DNA from: Pandoraea captiosa | Lineage (GTDB): Bacteria; Pseudomonadota; Gammaproteobacteria; Burkholderiales; Burkholderiaceae | Length of the DNA stretch: 64,000 nt | Direction: 5' to 3' | Assembly: GCF_902459775.1 (NCBI RefSeq) | Contig: NZ_CABPSQ010000002.1 | Span: 992,001-1,056,000 of the forward strand | In this document: positions 51,665-60,371 of the stretch, piece after piece | Numbering within the stretch: position 1 is the stretch's first letter | Layout: the number at the start of each line of letters is the position of its first letter | The notes under the pieces: generated by a model | What the model was told of the DNA's origin: nothing | The model's database searches: none | The model's input: only the letters and a program-made list of their open reading frames with translations | Translations under genes and position numbers: made by a program

Positions 51665-52701
51665 GCCCGGATCGCGAGCGGCGAGATCCCGGTCAGCTTC
51701 GCGCGTGCCGCCTGTGCCTGCACGCAGGTCACGCCGATCACGTAATAGATGTCGTCCGCGCTGCATCCGCGCGAGAGATCGTTCGCCGGGCGATTCAGCC
51801 CTTGCAACAGCGGGCCGATCGCCTTTGCGCCGCCAATGCGTTCCGCCAGTTTGTAGCCGATGTTGCCGGCGTCGAGACTCGGGAAAATGAGGGTGTTGGC
51901 GTGTCCTTCGGTTTGCGAATGCACGACCTTGCGTTGCGCGATCTCTTCGACGATGGCCGCATCGAGCTGCACGTCGCCATCGATGGCAAGTTGCGGTCGG
52001 GCTGCCTTGACGAGGCGGGTGGCTTCCACCACCTTGTCGACTGCCGCATGCTTCGCGCTGCCACTGGTCGAGAACGACAGCATTGCCACGCGTGGTGGTT
52101 CCATGAGCAGCGCACTGGCGCTGTCGGCAGCCGCCATCGCGATCTGTGCGAGTTGCGCGGCATCGGGGTCGACGACCAGCGCACAGTCCGAGAAGATCAG
52201 CCCGCCCTTCATGGTATGGAACGGCTCGCACAGCATCATCAGGAAGAAGCTCGACACCAGCTGGAACGACGGTTGCACGCCGATGATCTGAATCGCCATT
52301 CGCACCACGTCGGCGGTCGTGTGGACCGCACCTGCGACCGAGCCGTCTGCGTGACCGAGGCGCACCATCATGTTGGCAAAGCCCAGTGGCGTGCGCATTT
52401 CGTCGGCGGCCTGTTCGCGCGTCATCCCCTTTTTCGAACGAATGCCATACCAGATGTGAGAGAACGCTTCTGTCATGTCCGACGTTGCCGGATCGATCAG
52501 TTCCATACCGGCGAGATCGATGCGTGCGGCGTCGGCGGCGCGCTGTGTCTTGCCGATGTCGCCGACCAGCACGATACGCGCAATTTTCTCCTGCGTGGCG
52601 CGTGCGGCGGCGCGCAGCACGCGTTCGTCGTCCGACTCGCACAACACGATGCGCATCGGTGCGCGGCGCGCGGTATCGATGATGCGGTTGATGGCTTTCA
52701 T
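51661..52701 (-). CDS. pta: Phosphate acetyltransferase (sulfonate-pathway type)
   Basis: 346 aa single-domain Pta; converts acetyl phosphate from Xsc to acetyl-CoA. Conserved segments: AMRIVLCESDDERVLRAA (offset), GSVAGAVHTTADVVRMAIQIIG, FLMMLCEPFHTMKGGLIFSDCAL and SRGCSADDIYYVIGVTCVQAQ (parts). It lacks the N-terminal regulatory domains of E. coli Pta, like the short Pta forms of taurine degraders. An intrinsic terminator lies just 12 bases before its ATG and no good Shine-Dalgarno is visible. Confidence 0.9.
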   Translation of the reverse strand: MKAINRIIDTARRAPMRIVLCESDDERVLRAAARATQEKIARIVLVGDIGKTQRAADAARIDLAGMELIDPATSDMTEAFSHIWYGIRSKKGMTREQAADEMRTPLGFANMMVRLGHADGSVAGAVHTTADVVRMAIQIIGVQPSFQLVSSFFLMMLCEPFHTMKGGLIFSDCALVVDPDAAQLAQIAMAAADSASALLMEPPRVAMLSFSTSGSAKHAAVDKVVEATRLVKAARPQLAIDGDVQLDAAIVEEIAQRKVVHSQTEGHANTLIFPSLDAGNIGYKLAERIGGAKAIGPLLQGLNRPANDLSRGCSADDIYYVIGVTCVQAQAARAKLTGISPLAIRA

Positions 52702-52712
52702 GATGTCGTCTG

Positions 52713-52754
52713 AAGAAAAAAAGCGCCCCCGGCACCCACAGAGCCGGGAGCGCT
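52713..52754 (-). terminator. Intrinsic terminator between xsc and pta
   Basis: On the minus strand the stem AGCGCTCCCGGC / GCCGGGGGCGCT (one mismatch) is followed by a run of seven or more T residues. It lies 25 bases after xsc and immediately before pta, so it can act as an attenuator that lowers pta-tauE expression relative to xsc. Confidence 0.85.
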
Positions 52755-52778
52755 GTCACACGAGAAACCGCTACCGCG

Positions 52779-54611
52779 TCAGACGTAGTCCTTGTACTTG
52801 TCGAGCATGCGCACCGGCTTGGAGAGGGCGTCGCGGCGGAACGGATCGCCCAGTTCGCGCGTGCACATGATTTCGATGATGGTCGTCTTGCCGTGATTCA
52901 TCTGGAGGTCGATGGCCTTCTTGAGTGCCGGGCCGACATCTTCCAGACGGTCGACCACGATGCCTTCGGCGCCCATCGCCCGCGCGATATTGGCGAAGCT
53001 CGGGCTTTCCAGTTCACCGGCGACGAAACGGCGGTTATAGAAGTCCACCTGATTTTTCTTCTCCGCACCCCACTGACGGTTGTGGAAGACCACGGCGGTG
53101 ACCGGAATGTTGTGGCGCACGCACGTGAGCGTCTCCATCAGGCTCATGCCCCATGCGCCGTCGCCGGCATAGGAGATGGCGGGACGGTGCGGCGCCGCAA
53201 CCTTCGCGCCGATGATCGTCGGGAACGCGTAGCCGCAGTTGCCCCAGCTCATGGCGGCGAAGAAGCTGCGCGGCTTGTTGAAGCGCAGGTAGCTGTTGGC
53301 CACCGAGTTGATGTTGCCGATGTCGGTGGAGACCATGACGTCTTCCGGCATCGCCTTTTCCAGCTCGCGCAGCACCTGACGCGGATGCAGATAGTGACCG
53401 CCGTTGAAGGTCTTCTCGTGCTTCTGCTCTTCGATCATGTCGAGGCTGTACGGATCGCGCTCGTGGGTCCACTCGTCGAGCTCCTTCTCCCACGCGGCTT
53501 TCTCGGTAGCGATCTGATCGGCACGTGCAGCGCGCGTGGCATCGCAGGCGAGGGCGCGCTCGGCCAGACGCTGCGACAGGGCGATGGCCGCCGCCTTGGC
53601 GTCGCCGCAGATGCCGACGGAAATCTTCTTCACGAGGCCCAGCATCTTGTGATCGGCGTCGATCTGGATGATCTTGGCGTGCTTCGGCCAGTAATCCAGA
53701 CCGTGCTGCGGCAGGGTGCCGAACGGTCCAAGGCGCGAGCCGAGTGCGACCACCACGTCCGCCTGTGCGAGCAGCTTCATCGCTGCCTTCGAGCCCTGGT
53801 AGCCGAGCGGGCCGCACCACAGCGGATGGTTTGCCGGGAACGAGTCGTTGTGCAGGTAGCTGTTGACGACCGGCGCCCCGAGGCGTTCGGCCAGCGCCTT
53901 GCACTCCTCGACGGCGTCGGCCATGACCACGCCGCCACCCGAAATGATGACCGGGAATTTGGCCTGCGCGAGCAGTTCCGCAGCTTCGTTCAGGCGCTCT
54001 TCGCCGCCGGCGCCGCGGTCCAGACGTTGCGGGCGCGGAATCTCGGCCTTGATCTGACCGTAGAAATAGTCACGCGGAATGTTGAGCTGCGTGGGGCCCA
54101 TTTCGGCCATGGCGCGATCGAAGCAACGGCCGGTGAATTCGGCCATGCGTGCCGGGTGCGTCACGTGGCCCTGATACTTCGTGAACTCCTGGAACATCGG
54201 CAGTTGCTTCGCTTCCTGGAAACCGCCCAGACCGATGCCCATCGTGCCCGCTTCCGGCGTGACGATCACGACCGGACTGTGCGCCCAGTAAGCGGCGGCA
54301 ATCGCCGTCACGCAGTTGCTGATGCCCGGGCCGTTCTGTCCGATCACGACACCATGGCGGCCCGACACGCGGGCGTAACCGTCGGCCATGTGTCCGGCGC
54401 CTTGCTCGTGCACCACCGGAATCAGACGAATGCCGGCAGGCGCGAAGATGTCCATGGCGTCCATGAAGGCCGAGCCCATGATGCCGAACATCTCGCTCAC
54501 GCCGTTGGCGACCATCGTTTCGACGAACGCCTCCGACGGCGTCATCGTTTGCGGACCGGCGTCGGAGGCCGTCATTTGCTGGGTGGCCGAAGCCGGATCT
54601 TTGGCATTCAT
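52779..54611 (-). CDS. xsc: Sulfoacetaldehyde acetyltransferase
   Basis: 610 aa ThDP enzyme: sulfoacetaldehyde plus phosphate gives acetyl phosphate plus sulfite, the desulfonation step of taurine and related sulfonates. ThDP-family features: the catalytic Glu region VHEQGAGHMADGYARVSGR, QNGPGISNCVTAIAAAYW, and the cofactor motif GDGAWGMSLMETLTCVRHN. The N-terminus MTPSEAFVETMVANGVSEMFGIMGSAF is highly typical of Xsc. Shine-Dalgarno GGAGA precedes ATG 54611. Preceded by tauX and tauY, followed by pta and tauE, all on this strand. Confidence 0.96.
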   Translation of the reverse strand: MNAKDPASATQQMTASDAGPQTMTPSEAFVETMVANGVSEMFGIMGSAFMDAMDIFAPAGIRLIPVVHEQGAGHMADGYARVSGRHGVVIGQNGPGISNCVTAIAAAYWAHSPVVIVTPEAGTMGIGLGGFQEAKQLPMFQEFTKYQGHVTHPARMAEFTGRCFDRAMAEMGPTQLNIPRDYFYGQIKAEIPRPQRLDRGAGGEERLNEAAELLAQAKFPVIISGGGVVMADAVEECKALAERLGAPVVNSYLHNDSFPANHPLWCGPLGYQGSKAAMKLLAQADVVVALGSRLGPFGTLPQHGLDYWPKHAKIIQIDADHKMLGLVKKISVGICGDAKAAAIALSQRLAERALACDATRAARADQIATEKAAWEKELDEWTHERDPYSLDMIEEQKHEKTFNGGHYLHPRQVLRELEKAMPEDVMVSTDIGNINSVANSYLRFNKPRSFFAAMSWGNCGYAFPTIIGAKVAAPHRPAISYAGDGAWGMSLMETLTCVRHNIPVTAVVFHNRQWGAEKKNQVDFYNRRFVAGELESPSFANIARAMGAEGIVVDRLEDVGPALKKAIDLQMNHGKTTIIEIMCTRELGDPFRRDALSKPVRMLDKYKDYV

Positions 54612-54636
54612 GGGGTGTCTCCAGTGAAAAATAAAC

Positions 54637-54651
54637 GGAACAAATAATTCC
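54637..54651. promoter_or_regulatory. Palindrome GGAACAAATAATTCC upstream of xsc
   Basis: Inverted repeat CGGAA/TTCCG with 7-base spacer, 25 bases upstream of the xsc start, overlapping the expected promoter. It shares GGAACAAAT with the site in the IclR-cobS gap. A second AT-rich site GGTACGTTTTGTATT (54720-54734) resembles the one upstream of the first IclR gene. The rest of the 218-base gap to tauX is AT-rich without coding signal. Confidence 0.6.
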
Positions 54652-54829
54652 GATTTAGTTTGCTTGTATCGAAATCTAGGGGATTAAATTGCCTTGGTCA
54701 ATCGGTATTTTTATTATTTGGTACGTTTTGTATTGAAAAATGTAAATTCGTTTCATTCAGCACGGCGCCTGTGTTCAGAAAAAATGCCCCGGCAGGCGGG
54801 GCGGGGAATCCGGGCGGCCTTCGGGGCAA

Positions 54830-55231
54830 TCAGAGCGCCGGACGGTCCTTGCGGAACGCGTTCTTCACTTCGATCTTCCCGTCGCGCAGCGTGAAGACGT
54901 CGACCATGCGGGCTTCGATGCGGGTGCCGTCGGCCTTCGTGCCGCGGAATGTCGATTCCGACACGCCGCGATTTCCCGTCACGAAATGAACGCCTTCGGT
55001 CCATGAGGCGTCGGGGAAGTTCTCCCACGCGGACTGGAACGCGGCGCGTACCGCGTCACGGCCTTCGAAGGTGCGCCCGAGCATGTCCGGACCGGCGACC
55101 GCGTGAAACACGCAGTTCTCGGTCATGCAGGCCATGAGAGCGTCGATGTCGTGCCGGTTCCAGGCATCGTTGAAAGTCGCGAGTAAGTTGATCGCAGCGT
55201 CGTTGGCAGCGGCGTCGTTCTGAGGGGTCAT
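54830..55231 (-). CDS. tauX: SnoaL/NTF2-like protein, probable taurine dehydrogenase small subunit
   Basis: 133 aa, single NTF2-like (SnoaL) domain: LLATFNDAWNRHDIDALMACMTENCVFH, TFEGRDAVRAAFQSAWENF, FTLRDGKIEVKNAFRKDRP (parts). Lies 32 bases after the FAD oxidoreductase on the same strand and before xsc. In taurine degraders a small protein, TauX, partners the flavoprotein TauY; I assign the name from context and size. As a generic NTF2-like protein it has no diagnostic catalytic motif. Confidence 0.72.
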   Translation of the reverse strand: MTPQNDAAANDAAINLLATFNDAWNRHDIDALMACMTENCVFHAVAGPDMLGRTFEGRDAVRAAFQSAWENFPDASWTEGVHFVTGNRGVSESTFRGTKADGTRIEARMVDVFTLRDGKIEVKNAFRKDRPAL

Positions 55232-55263
55232 GACAAGTTCCGGAGGTTGAGGGTGAACGGATA

Positions 55264-56694
55264 TCAACGCGCTTCGTCCTGCGCGTGGTATCGCTGATAG
55301 AGAAAGCGTTGGCCGATGCGGCGAAACGGCGCGAAGCCTTCCCACTGCACGGTGCCGAACACGTTCGGGTATTGCAGCGCCGAATCGTAGATGGGCAGAT
55401 CCCACGACGGATCGCGCTCGCCGGCGATGCGCTGGGCCAGTCGGCGTCCCGCGTGCGCGGAGAACGACACGCCGTTGCCGCCGTATCCCACGGCGTAGAA
55501 GAGGTTTTGCTTCGGATCGGGCTGCGTTACGCGCGGCATCATGTCGTGGCTGACGTCGACCCAGCCCCACCACGAGTAATCGATGCGAATGCCTTTGAGC
55601 GCGGGAAACTTGCGATGCAGTCCCTCGACGAGCACCGCCATATGCTTCGGATTCTGCGCATCGGCGCCGGTGATCGAACTGCGGCTGCCGATCTGCAGGC
55701 GGTTGTCGGGCAGCAGCCGGTAGTAGTAGCGCAGCGTGCGCGTGTCGGTGATGACTTCGTGGGTGCGAAAGTTGGTCGCCGCGATCTCGTCCGGCGTGAG
55801 CACGCGCGTGACAAGCGAATTCGACAGAATCGGCATGATCTTCGAGCGCAGCGCTTTGGTGACGTCGTTGCGCGTATAGCCGCCGGTGGCGAACGCGACG
55901 GCCCGCGCGCGGACCACCCCGCGCGGCGTGCGCACGTGATGCACGCCGTTGATCGTCTGCACGTCGAGCACGGGTGTCGACGGATGCACGCGCGCGCCCA
56001 GCGCTCGCGCCATGCGCAGATAGCCGAAGGCGAGCTTGAGCGGATGCACGCCGATGCCGTCGGGCTCGTGCAGCGCGCCGCAACTTTCCCGGTCGTCGAC
56101 ATATTGCTCGCTCACTTCCTCGCGCGAGAGGATGCGTGTGTCGTAGCCGAACACGTCGCGCATGACCTTCGCTTCATTGCGCAGGAAGTCCATCTTGCGC
56201 GCACGGTGCGCGATGTAGAGATGTCCGCCCGGTTGCGGATCGCACTCGGGCACCTCGGCAATCAGCGATTTGAACGTGTTGAAACCTTCTCGGATTTCGG
56301 CGTCCAGACGCAACGCCGTCTCCTTGCCCCAGCGGTCGATCCATTGCGAGCGATAGAGACGCCCGCTGGCATTTTGTCCCTGGCCGCCATTGCGGCTCGT
56401 GCATCCCCAGCACGTCTGGTTGGCTTCGAGCACGGTCGCGCGAATGCCGTGCTCACGTGCGAGAAACAGCGCGGTGGACAGTCCGGTGAAGCCGGCGCCG
56501 ACGATGACCACGTCGACGTCGGCATCGCCGGGGAGCGGCCCGTCGTCTTCCGGCGGCTCGCCCGCCGTGGCCACCCAGTAAGTGGGTGCGTAGTCCATGC
56601 CCAGACCGGGCCCGGATGAGACTAACGGATCGTAAAGCGGATCGTATGGCGATGCGGAGCGACGATCCAGCGCGAAGGATTCAATCGTACCCAC
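55264..56694 (-). CDS. tauY: FAD oxidoreductase, probable taurine dehydrogenase large subunit
   Basis: 476 aa DadA/PuuB-like flavoprotein. FAD-binding VDVVIVGAGFTGLSTALFLA follows the N-terminal segment SPYDPLYDPLVSSGPG, then CTSRNGGQGQNASGR and the C-terminal FAD contact YAVGYGGNGVSFSAHAGRRLA (parts). Oxidative deamination of taurine to sulfoacetaldehyde, with electrons passed to a cytochrome, is the role expected beside xsc. GTG 56694 is chosen because CAGGAGCC lies six bases before it; ATG 56736 lacks such spacing. First gene of the tauYX-xsc group. Confidence 0.82.
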   Translation of the reverse strand: MGTIESFALDRRSASPYDPLYDPLVSSGPGLGMDYAPTYWVATAGEPPEDDGPLPGDADVDVVIVGAGFTGLSTALFLAREHGIRATVLEANQTCWGCTSRNGGQGQNASGRLYRSQWIDRWGKETALRLDAEIREGFNTFKSLIAEVPECDPQPGGHLYIAHRARKMDFLRNEAKVMRDVFGYDTRILSREEVSEQYVDDRESCGALHEPDGIGVHPLKLAFGYLRMARALGARVHPSTPVLDVQTINGVHHVRTPRGVVRARAVAFATGGYTRNDVTKALRSKIMPILSNSLVTRVLTPDEIAATNFRTHEVITDTRTLRYYYRLLPDNRLQIGSRSSITGADAQNPKHMAVLVEGLHRKFPALKGIRIDYSWWGWVDVSHDMMPRVTQPDPKQNLFYAVGYGGNGVSFSAHAGRRLAQRIAGERDPSWDLPIYDSALQYPNVFGTVQWEGFAPFRRIGQRFLYQRYHAQDEAR

Positions 56695-56929
56695 GTTAGG
56701 CTCCTGACGAAAATGAGCCAATACTGCCAAGAACATTTTTCCCGGATTAGTACCACCGCCGACTTGTGATGGTGCCAGCGCGAAGCGGCACCACGGCAGC
56801 GTTTTCGGCGACGACGAAGTCTCTGCCTGGCACCACACTTTCCTGCGATGTGGCTCTAAACGGCGCGAATTTTGGCTGGGGATACTGGGCCAGACAGCAG
56901 ACCACTGGCCGCCATCCGGCGGCGTGGCC

Positions 56930-56965
56930 GATGCGAACGATGCGAACAATGCGAATGATGCGTCG
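56930..56965. repeat. 9-bp tandem repeat upstream of the DUF3311 gene
   Basis: GATGCGAAC is repeated four times with drift (GATGCGAAC twice, AATGCGAAT, GATGCGTCG), ending 17 bases before the DUF3311 start and just ahead of its Shine-Dalgarno. It forms part of the 288-base divergent gap between tauY and this operon; the remainder shows no clear palindrome. Confidence 0.85.
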
Positions 56966-56982
56966 CGAAGCGGAGACAGAAC

Positions 56983-57183
56983 ATGTTGAGATTGCTGATA
57001 GGTCTTGGGTTGCCGTATCTCGGTGTCGTGGGTCTGTTGCCATGGGCCGCATCCGTCGAGCGGTATGTGCTGGGCGTGCCGTTCATCTACGGCTGGATCT
57101 TCCTGTGGTTCGTGCTCACATCGGTTTGCCTGTGGCTGTGCTGGACGCTGTTCGACCGGCACATCGTCGAGGACCCGGCCTGA
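56983..57183 (+). CDS. DUF3311 small membrane protein
   Basis: 66 aa with two hydrophobic segments (LLIGLGLPYLGVVGLLPWAA, FIYGWIFLWFVLTSVCLWLCW in parts). Small proteins of this kind regularly precede sodium:solute symporters, in the manner of YhdT before PanF, and are presumed accessory subunits. Shine-Dalgarno CGGAGA. 87 bases before the symporter gene. Confidence 0.85.
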   Translation: MLRLLIGLGLPYLGVVGLLPWAASVERYVLGVPFIYGWIFLWFVLTSVCLWLCWTLFDRHIVEDPA

Positions 57184-57270
57184 TCGCCGCCCCCGTCGTT
57201 CTCCTGCACATACCTACAACTTCGCAAACCTGAAACACCTGCGAAATCCGCTAACTCGGAGATTGCGTTG

Positions 57271-58689
57271 ATGGCAACCCTCATCTTTGCCGGCTTCATT
57301 CTGTTGTCGGTTTATCTCGCTTTGCGAGCGCGTGGTGGACGTGGTCCGCAAAGCGTTCACGACTTTTTCGTTGCGTCACGTCAGTTCGGTGCGTGGCTGG
57401 TGTTCTTTCTCGCGGCCGGCGAGATCTACAGCATCGGCACGATGGTAGGGTTTCCGGGCGGCATTTATGCCAAGGGGCCCACGTATGGCGTGTGGTTCCT
57501 CGGCTACATCCTGCTGGCGTATCCCGTCGGCTATTTTCTCGGCCCGAAGATCTGGGACGCGGGCAAGCGCTATAACGCGATCACCCTGCCGGATCTGTTC
57601 AAGGGGCATTTCCAGAGCCGCTTCCTTGAGTTGGTCGTCGCGGTGACGGCCATCGTCTTCCTGTTGCCGTGGGGGCAGTTGCAGTTCACCGGACTGGTGG
57701 CGGCGCTCAAGGGGTTGGGGTGGAATTTTCAGCCGCTGTGGCTCATCTGTTTCTCGGCGATGCTGGCCTTTGTCTACATTGCGATTGCCGGGGTGCGCGC
57801 TTCGGCCTATATCGCCGTGCTCAAGGACGTGCTGATGGTTGTCGCTATCGTCGTCACCGGCGTGGCAGTCGCGTGGGAGGCGGGCGTCACGCCCGTGTTT
57901 CAGGCGGCAAGCGAGCACGTGAGCAATGCCATGAGCACGCAGCAGCTCACGTTTGCCATGACGACGATCGTGTTCCAGTCGCTCGGCATGTACGTAATGC
58001 CATTCGGCGTGCAGAATTTCTTCACGGCGAAAAGCGCGGCAACGATTCGTCGCACGCAAGTGGCGATGCCGCTGTACATGCTGATGTATCCGTTCCTCGT
58101 GCTGGCGTCTTACTACGCGATCAGCCGGAACATTCAACTGACCTCACCGAACGAAGCCTTCTTCGCTGCCGTGACGCAGTTGCTGCCGTCGTGGCTCGTC
58201 GGTCTGGTCGCGGCAGGCGCAGCGCTTTCCGGACTGCTGGTGCTCGCCGGTATTTGCCTTGCCCTCGGCCCCATCGTCACGCGCAACATTCTCTCGGGCA
58301 TGCCGGAGCATCGCCAGAAAGCCAGCTCGAAGCTCGTCATCGTGCTGTACCTGCTGGGCTCGATCGTTCTGACGTTGCTCACACCGAACCTGATGCTCAC
58401 GCTCATCAACATGGCTTACTACGGCGTGACGCAGTTCCTGCCAGGCGTGATCGCCGTGGTGTTTCGCCTGCGCGTGCGTGCAACGGCAGTGGCCGCCGGT
58501 GTGCTCGCCGGTCAGGGGCTGGCGCTCGTGCTCTATTACCAAAACCCGGACCTCGGCGGCGTGAATCTCGGGCTGATCTGCCTGATCGTCAACGTCGTGG
58601 TGATGTCGGCGCTCCATGGGCTGCTCGGCGGCAACCGTGCGCACGCCATGGACGCGGGCGTCGGTGCGCTTTCCCCCTCCAAGAAATAA
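57271..58689 (+). CDS. Sodium:solute symporter (SSS family)
   Basis: 472 aa, about thirteen membrane segments. VHDFFVASRQFGAWLVFFLAAGEIYSIGTMVGFPGGIYAKG (in parts) is the SSS substrate/sodium region; GPKIWDAGKRYNAITLPDLFKGHF follows. Imports an organic solute with Na+. The operon partner amidohydrolase suggests an amide or N-substituted compound; divergence from tauY leaves taurine itself as an alternative. CGGAG precedes ATG 57271. Confidence 0.88.
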   Translation: MATLIFAGFILLSVYLALRARGGRGPQSVHDFFVASRQFGAWLVFFLAAGEIYSIGTMVGFPGGIYAKGPTYGVWFLGYILLAYPVGYFLGPKIWDAGKRYNAITLPDLFKGHFQSRFLELVVAVTAIVFLLPWGQLQFTGLVAALKGLGWNFQPLWLICFSAMLAFVYIAIAGVRASAYIAVLKDVLMVVAIVVTGVAVAWEAGVTPVFQAASEHVSNAMSTQQLTFAMTTIVFQSLGMYVMPFGVQNFFTAKSAATIRRTQVAMPLYMLMYPFLVLASYYAISRNIQLTSPNEAFFAAVTQLLPSWLVGLVAAGAALSGLLVLAGICLALGPIVTRNILSGMPEHRQKASSKLVIVLYLLGSIVLTLLTPNLMLTLINMAYYGVTQFLPGVIAVVFRLRVRATAVAAGVLAGQGLALVLYYQNPDLGGVNLGLICLIVNVVVMSALHGLLGGNRAHAMDAGVGALSPSKK

Positions 58690-58691
58690 CC

Positions 58692-60371
58692 ATGACGGAC
58701 AGGATGACAAACAAGGACACCTCCTCGGGAAGCCGCGACGACATTCGCGTGTACGTCGCCCGAAAGATCGTGACGATGAACCCGGCGCAGCCGGTGGCGA
58801 CCCACGTTGCCGTGTGCGATGGCCGGATTCTCGCCGTGGGCGGACCCGAAGACATGCGCCGCTGGACCGACGCTGCCGCCATCGAAACACTGCGCGACAA
58901 AGTCCTCATGCCCGGTCTGGTCGAAGGGCATTGCCATCTGATGGAAGGCGCGATGTGGGACGCCGTCTATGTCGGCTACTACGACCGGCGTGGCCCGGAC
59001 GGTCGACTGTGGGAGGGATTGAAGACGCCCGCAGAGGTTCTCGCCCGGCTTCGCGACGCCGAGCGGCGCATGACCGATACCCATAAGCCACTGCTCGCGT
59101 GGGGCTACGATCCGATCTTCTTCGAGGGCACACCGCTGGTCGCGCGCGATATCGATTCGGTGTCGATCACACGGGCCATTGCGATTCTGCACGCGAGCGT
59201 CCATCTGATGAACGTCAACACGCCGATGCTCGAACTTGCCGGTATCGACGGCGATACCGACGTCGAAGGCGTTGTGATCGGCGCGGATGGCGAACCGACT
59301 GGCGAGTTGCAGGAATTCGCGGCAATGTTCCCGGTATATCGCGTGATCGGTGAAGGCTTGTCGATCGCCGCAAGCGAGAGTCCGCGTGCGATCTGGAATT
59401 TCGCACGCGTGGCGCAACTGGCCGGGGTGACGACTGCCACCGACCTCGTGAACGACCTGACACCCTCGGGCAATGCCAACCTGCACGCGGCGACGGCCGA
59501 TCCGCAATACCCCATACGCATCGTCCCGGCATTCGCGCCGCAACGCTGCCCCGAGGGCGGCCCGCAGCGGGTGATCGATGCGCGTGAGGGCAATACGGAC
59601 AAGCTGCACTACGGGCCGGTCAAGTTCATCGTCGACGGATCGATTCAGGGGTTCACCGCGCGTCTGCGCTGGCCCGGCTATCACAACGGCAAGCCGAATG
59701 GGCTGTGGCTCATTGCGCCCGCTCAACTGGTCGAGACGTTCCTGCCGTTTCACGCGGCAGGATTGCAGTTGCACATCCATACGAATGGAGACGAAGCGAC
59801 GGAGGCGGTGCTCGATGCCATCGACGCGTTGCTTCAGACGCATCCCCGGTCGGATCACCGTCATACGTTGCAGCACTGCCAGATGGCCGACGTCGCGCAA
59901 CTCACGCGGGCGCAGCGACTCGGCATGTGCGTGAATTTCTTCGCGAACCATGTGTATTACTGGGGCGACGCGCATTACGCACAGACGATGGGCCCGGATC
60001 GCGCCAATCGCATGGACGCCGCCGAGATCGCACGTCGGATCGGCCTGCCGTTCGCACTGCACTCGGATGCCCCGATCACGCAACTCAATCCGCTGTTCAC
60101 CGCGTGGTGTGCGGCAAAGCGCGAGACATCTTCGGGGCGTGTGCTGGGCGAGTCGTTGCGATTGCCGGTCGACGACGCGTTGCGCGCCATCACGCTTGGC
60201 GCCGCGTTCTCGCTGGGCATGGATCATCTGATCGGCAGTATCGAAGTAGGCAAATATGCCGACTTCGCCGTGCTGGACACCGATCCGCACGAGGCGCCCA
60301 TCGACGACCTGCGTCAGATGCCGGTGTGGGGCACGGTGCTCGGTGGCGAGATTTTTCGCGCGCCCGCATGA
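58692..60371 (+). CDS. YtcJ-type amidohydrolase
   Basis: 559 aa metal-dependent hydrolase of the amidohydrolase superfamily, YtcJ/NfdA-like group. Metal ligands: GLVEGHCHLMEG (HxH), LHIHTNGDEAT and HTLQHCQMAD (later His), and HSDAPITQ (Asp). N-terminal beta-sandwich strand VYVARKIVTMNPAQPVATHVAV. Relatives deformylate N-substituted formamides or hydrolyse other amides. It lies two bases after the symporter and overlaps the CobW-type gene by ATGA, so uptake, hydrolysis and metal supply appear co-translated. Confidence 0.87.
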   Translation: MTDRMTNKDTSSGSRDDIRVYVARKIVTMNPAQPVATHVAVCDGRILAVGGPEDMRRWTDAAAIETLRDKVLMPGLVEGHCHLMEGAMWDAVYVGYYDRRGPDGRLWEGLKTPAEVLARLRDAERRMTDTHKPLLAWGYDPIFFEGTPLVARDIDSVSITRAIAILHASVHLMNVNTPMLELAGIDGDTDVEGVVIGADGEPTGELQEFAAMFPVYRVIGEGLSIAASESPRAIWNFARVAQLAGVTTATDLVNDLTPSGNANLHAATADPQYPIRIVPAFAPQRCPEGGPQRVIDAREGNTDKLHYGPVKFIVDGSIQGFTARLRWPGYHNGKPNGLWLIAPAQLVETFLPFHAAGLQLHIHTNGDEATEAVLDAIDALLQTHPRSDHRHTLQHCQMADVAQLTRAQRLGMCVNFFANHVYYWGDAHYAQTMGPDRANRMDAAEIARRIGLPFALHSDAPITQLNPLFTAWCAAKRETSSGRVLGESLRLPVDDALRAITLGAAFSLGMDHLIGSIEVGKYADFAVLDTDPHEAPIDDLRQMPVWGTVLGGEIFRAPA

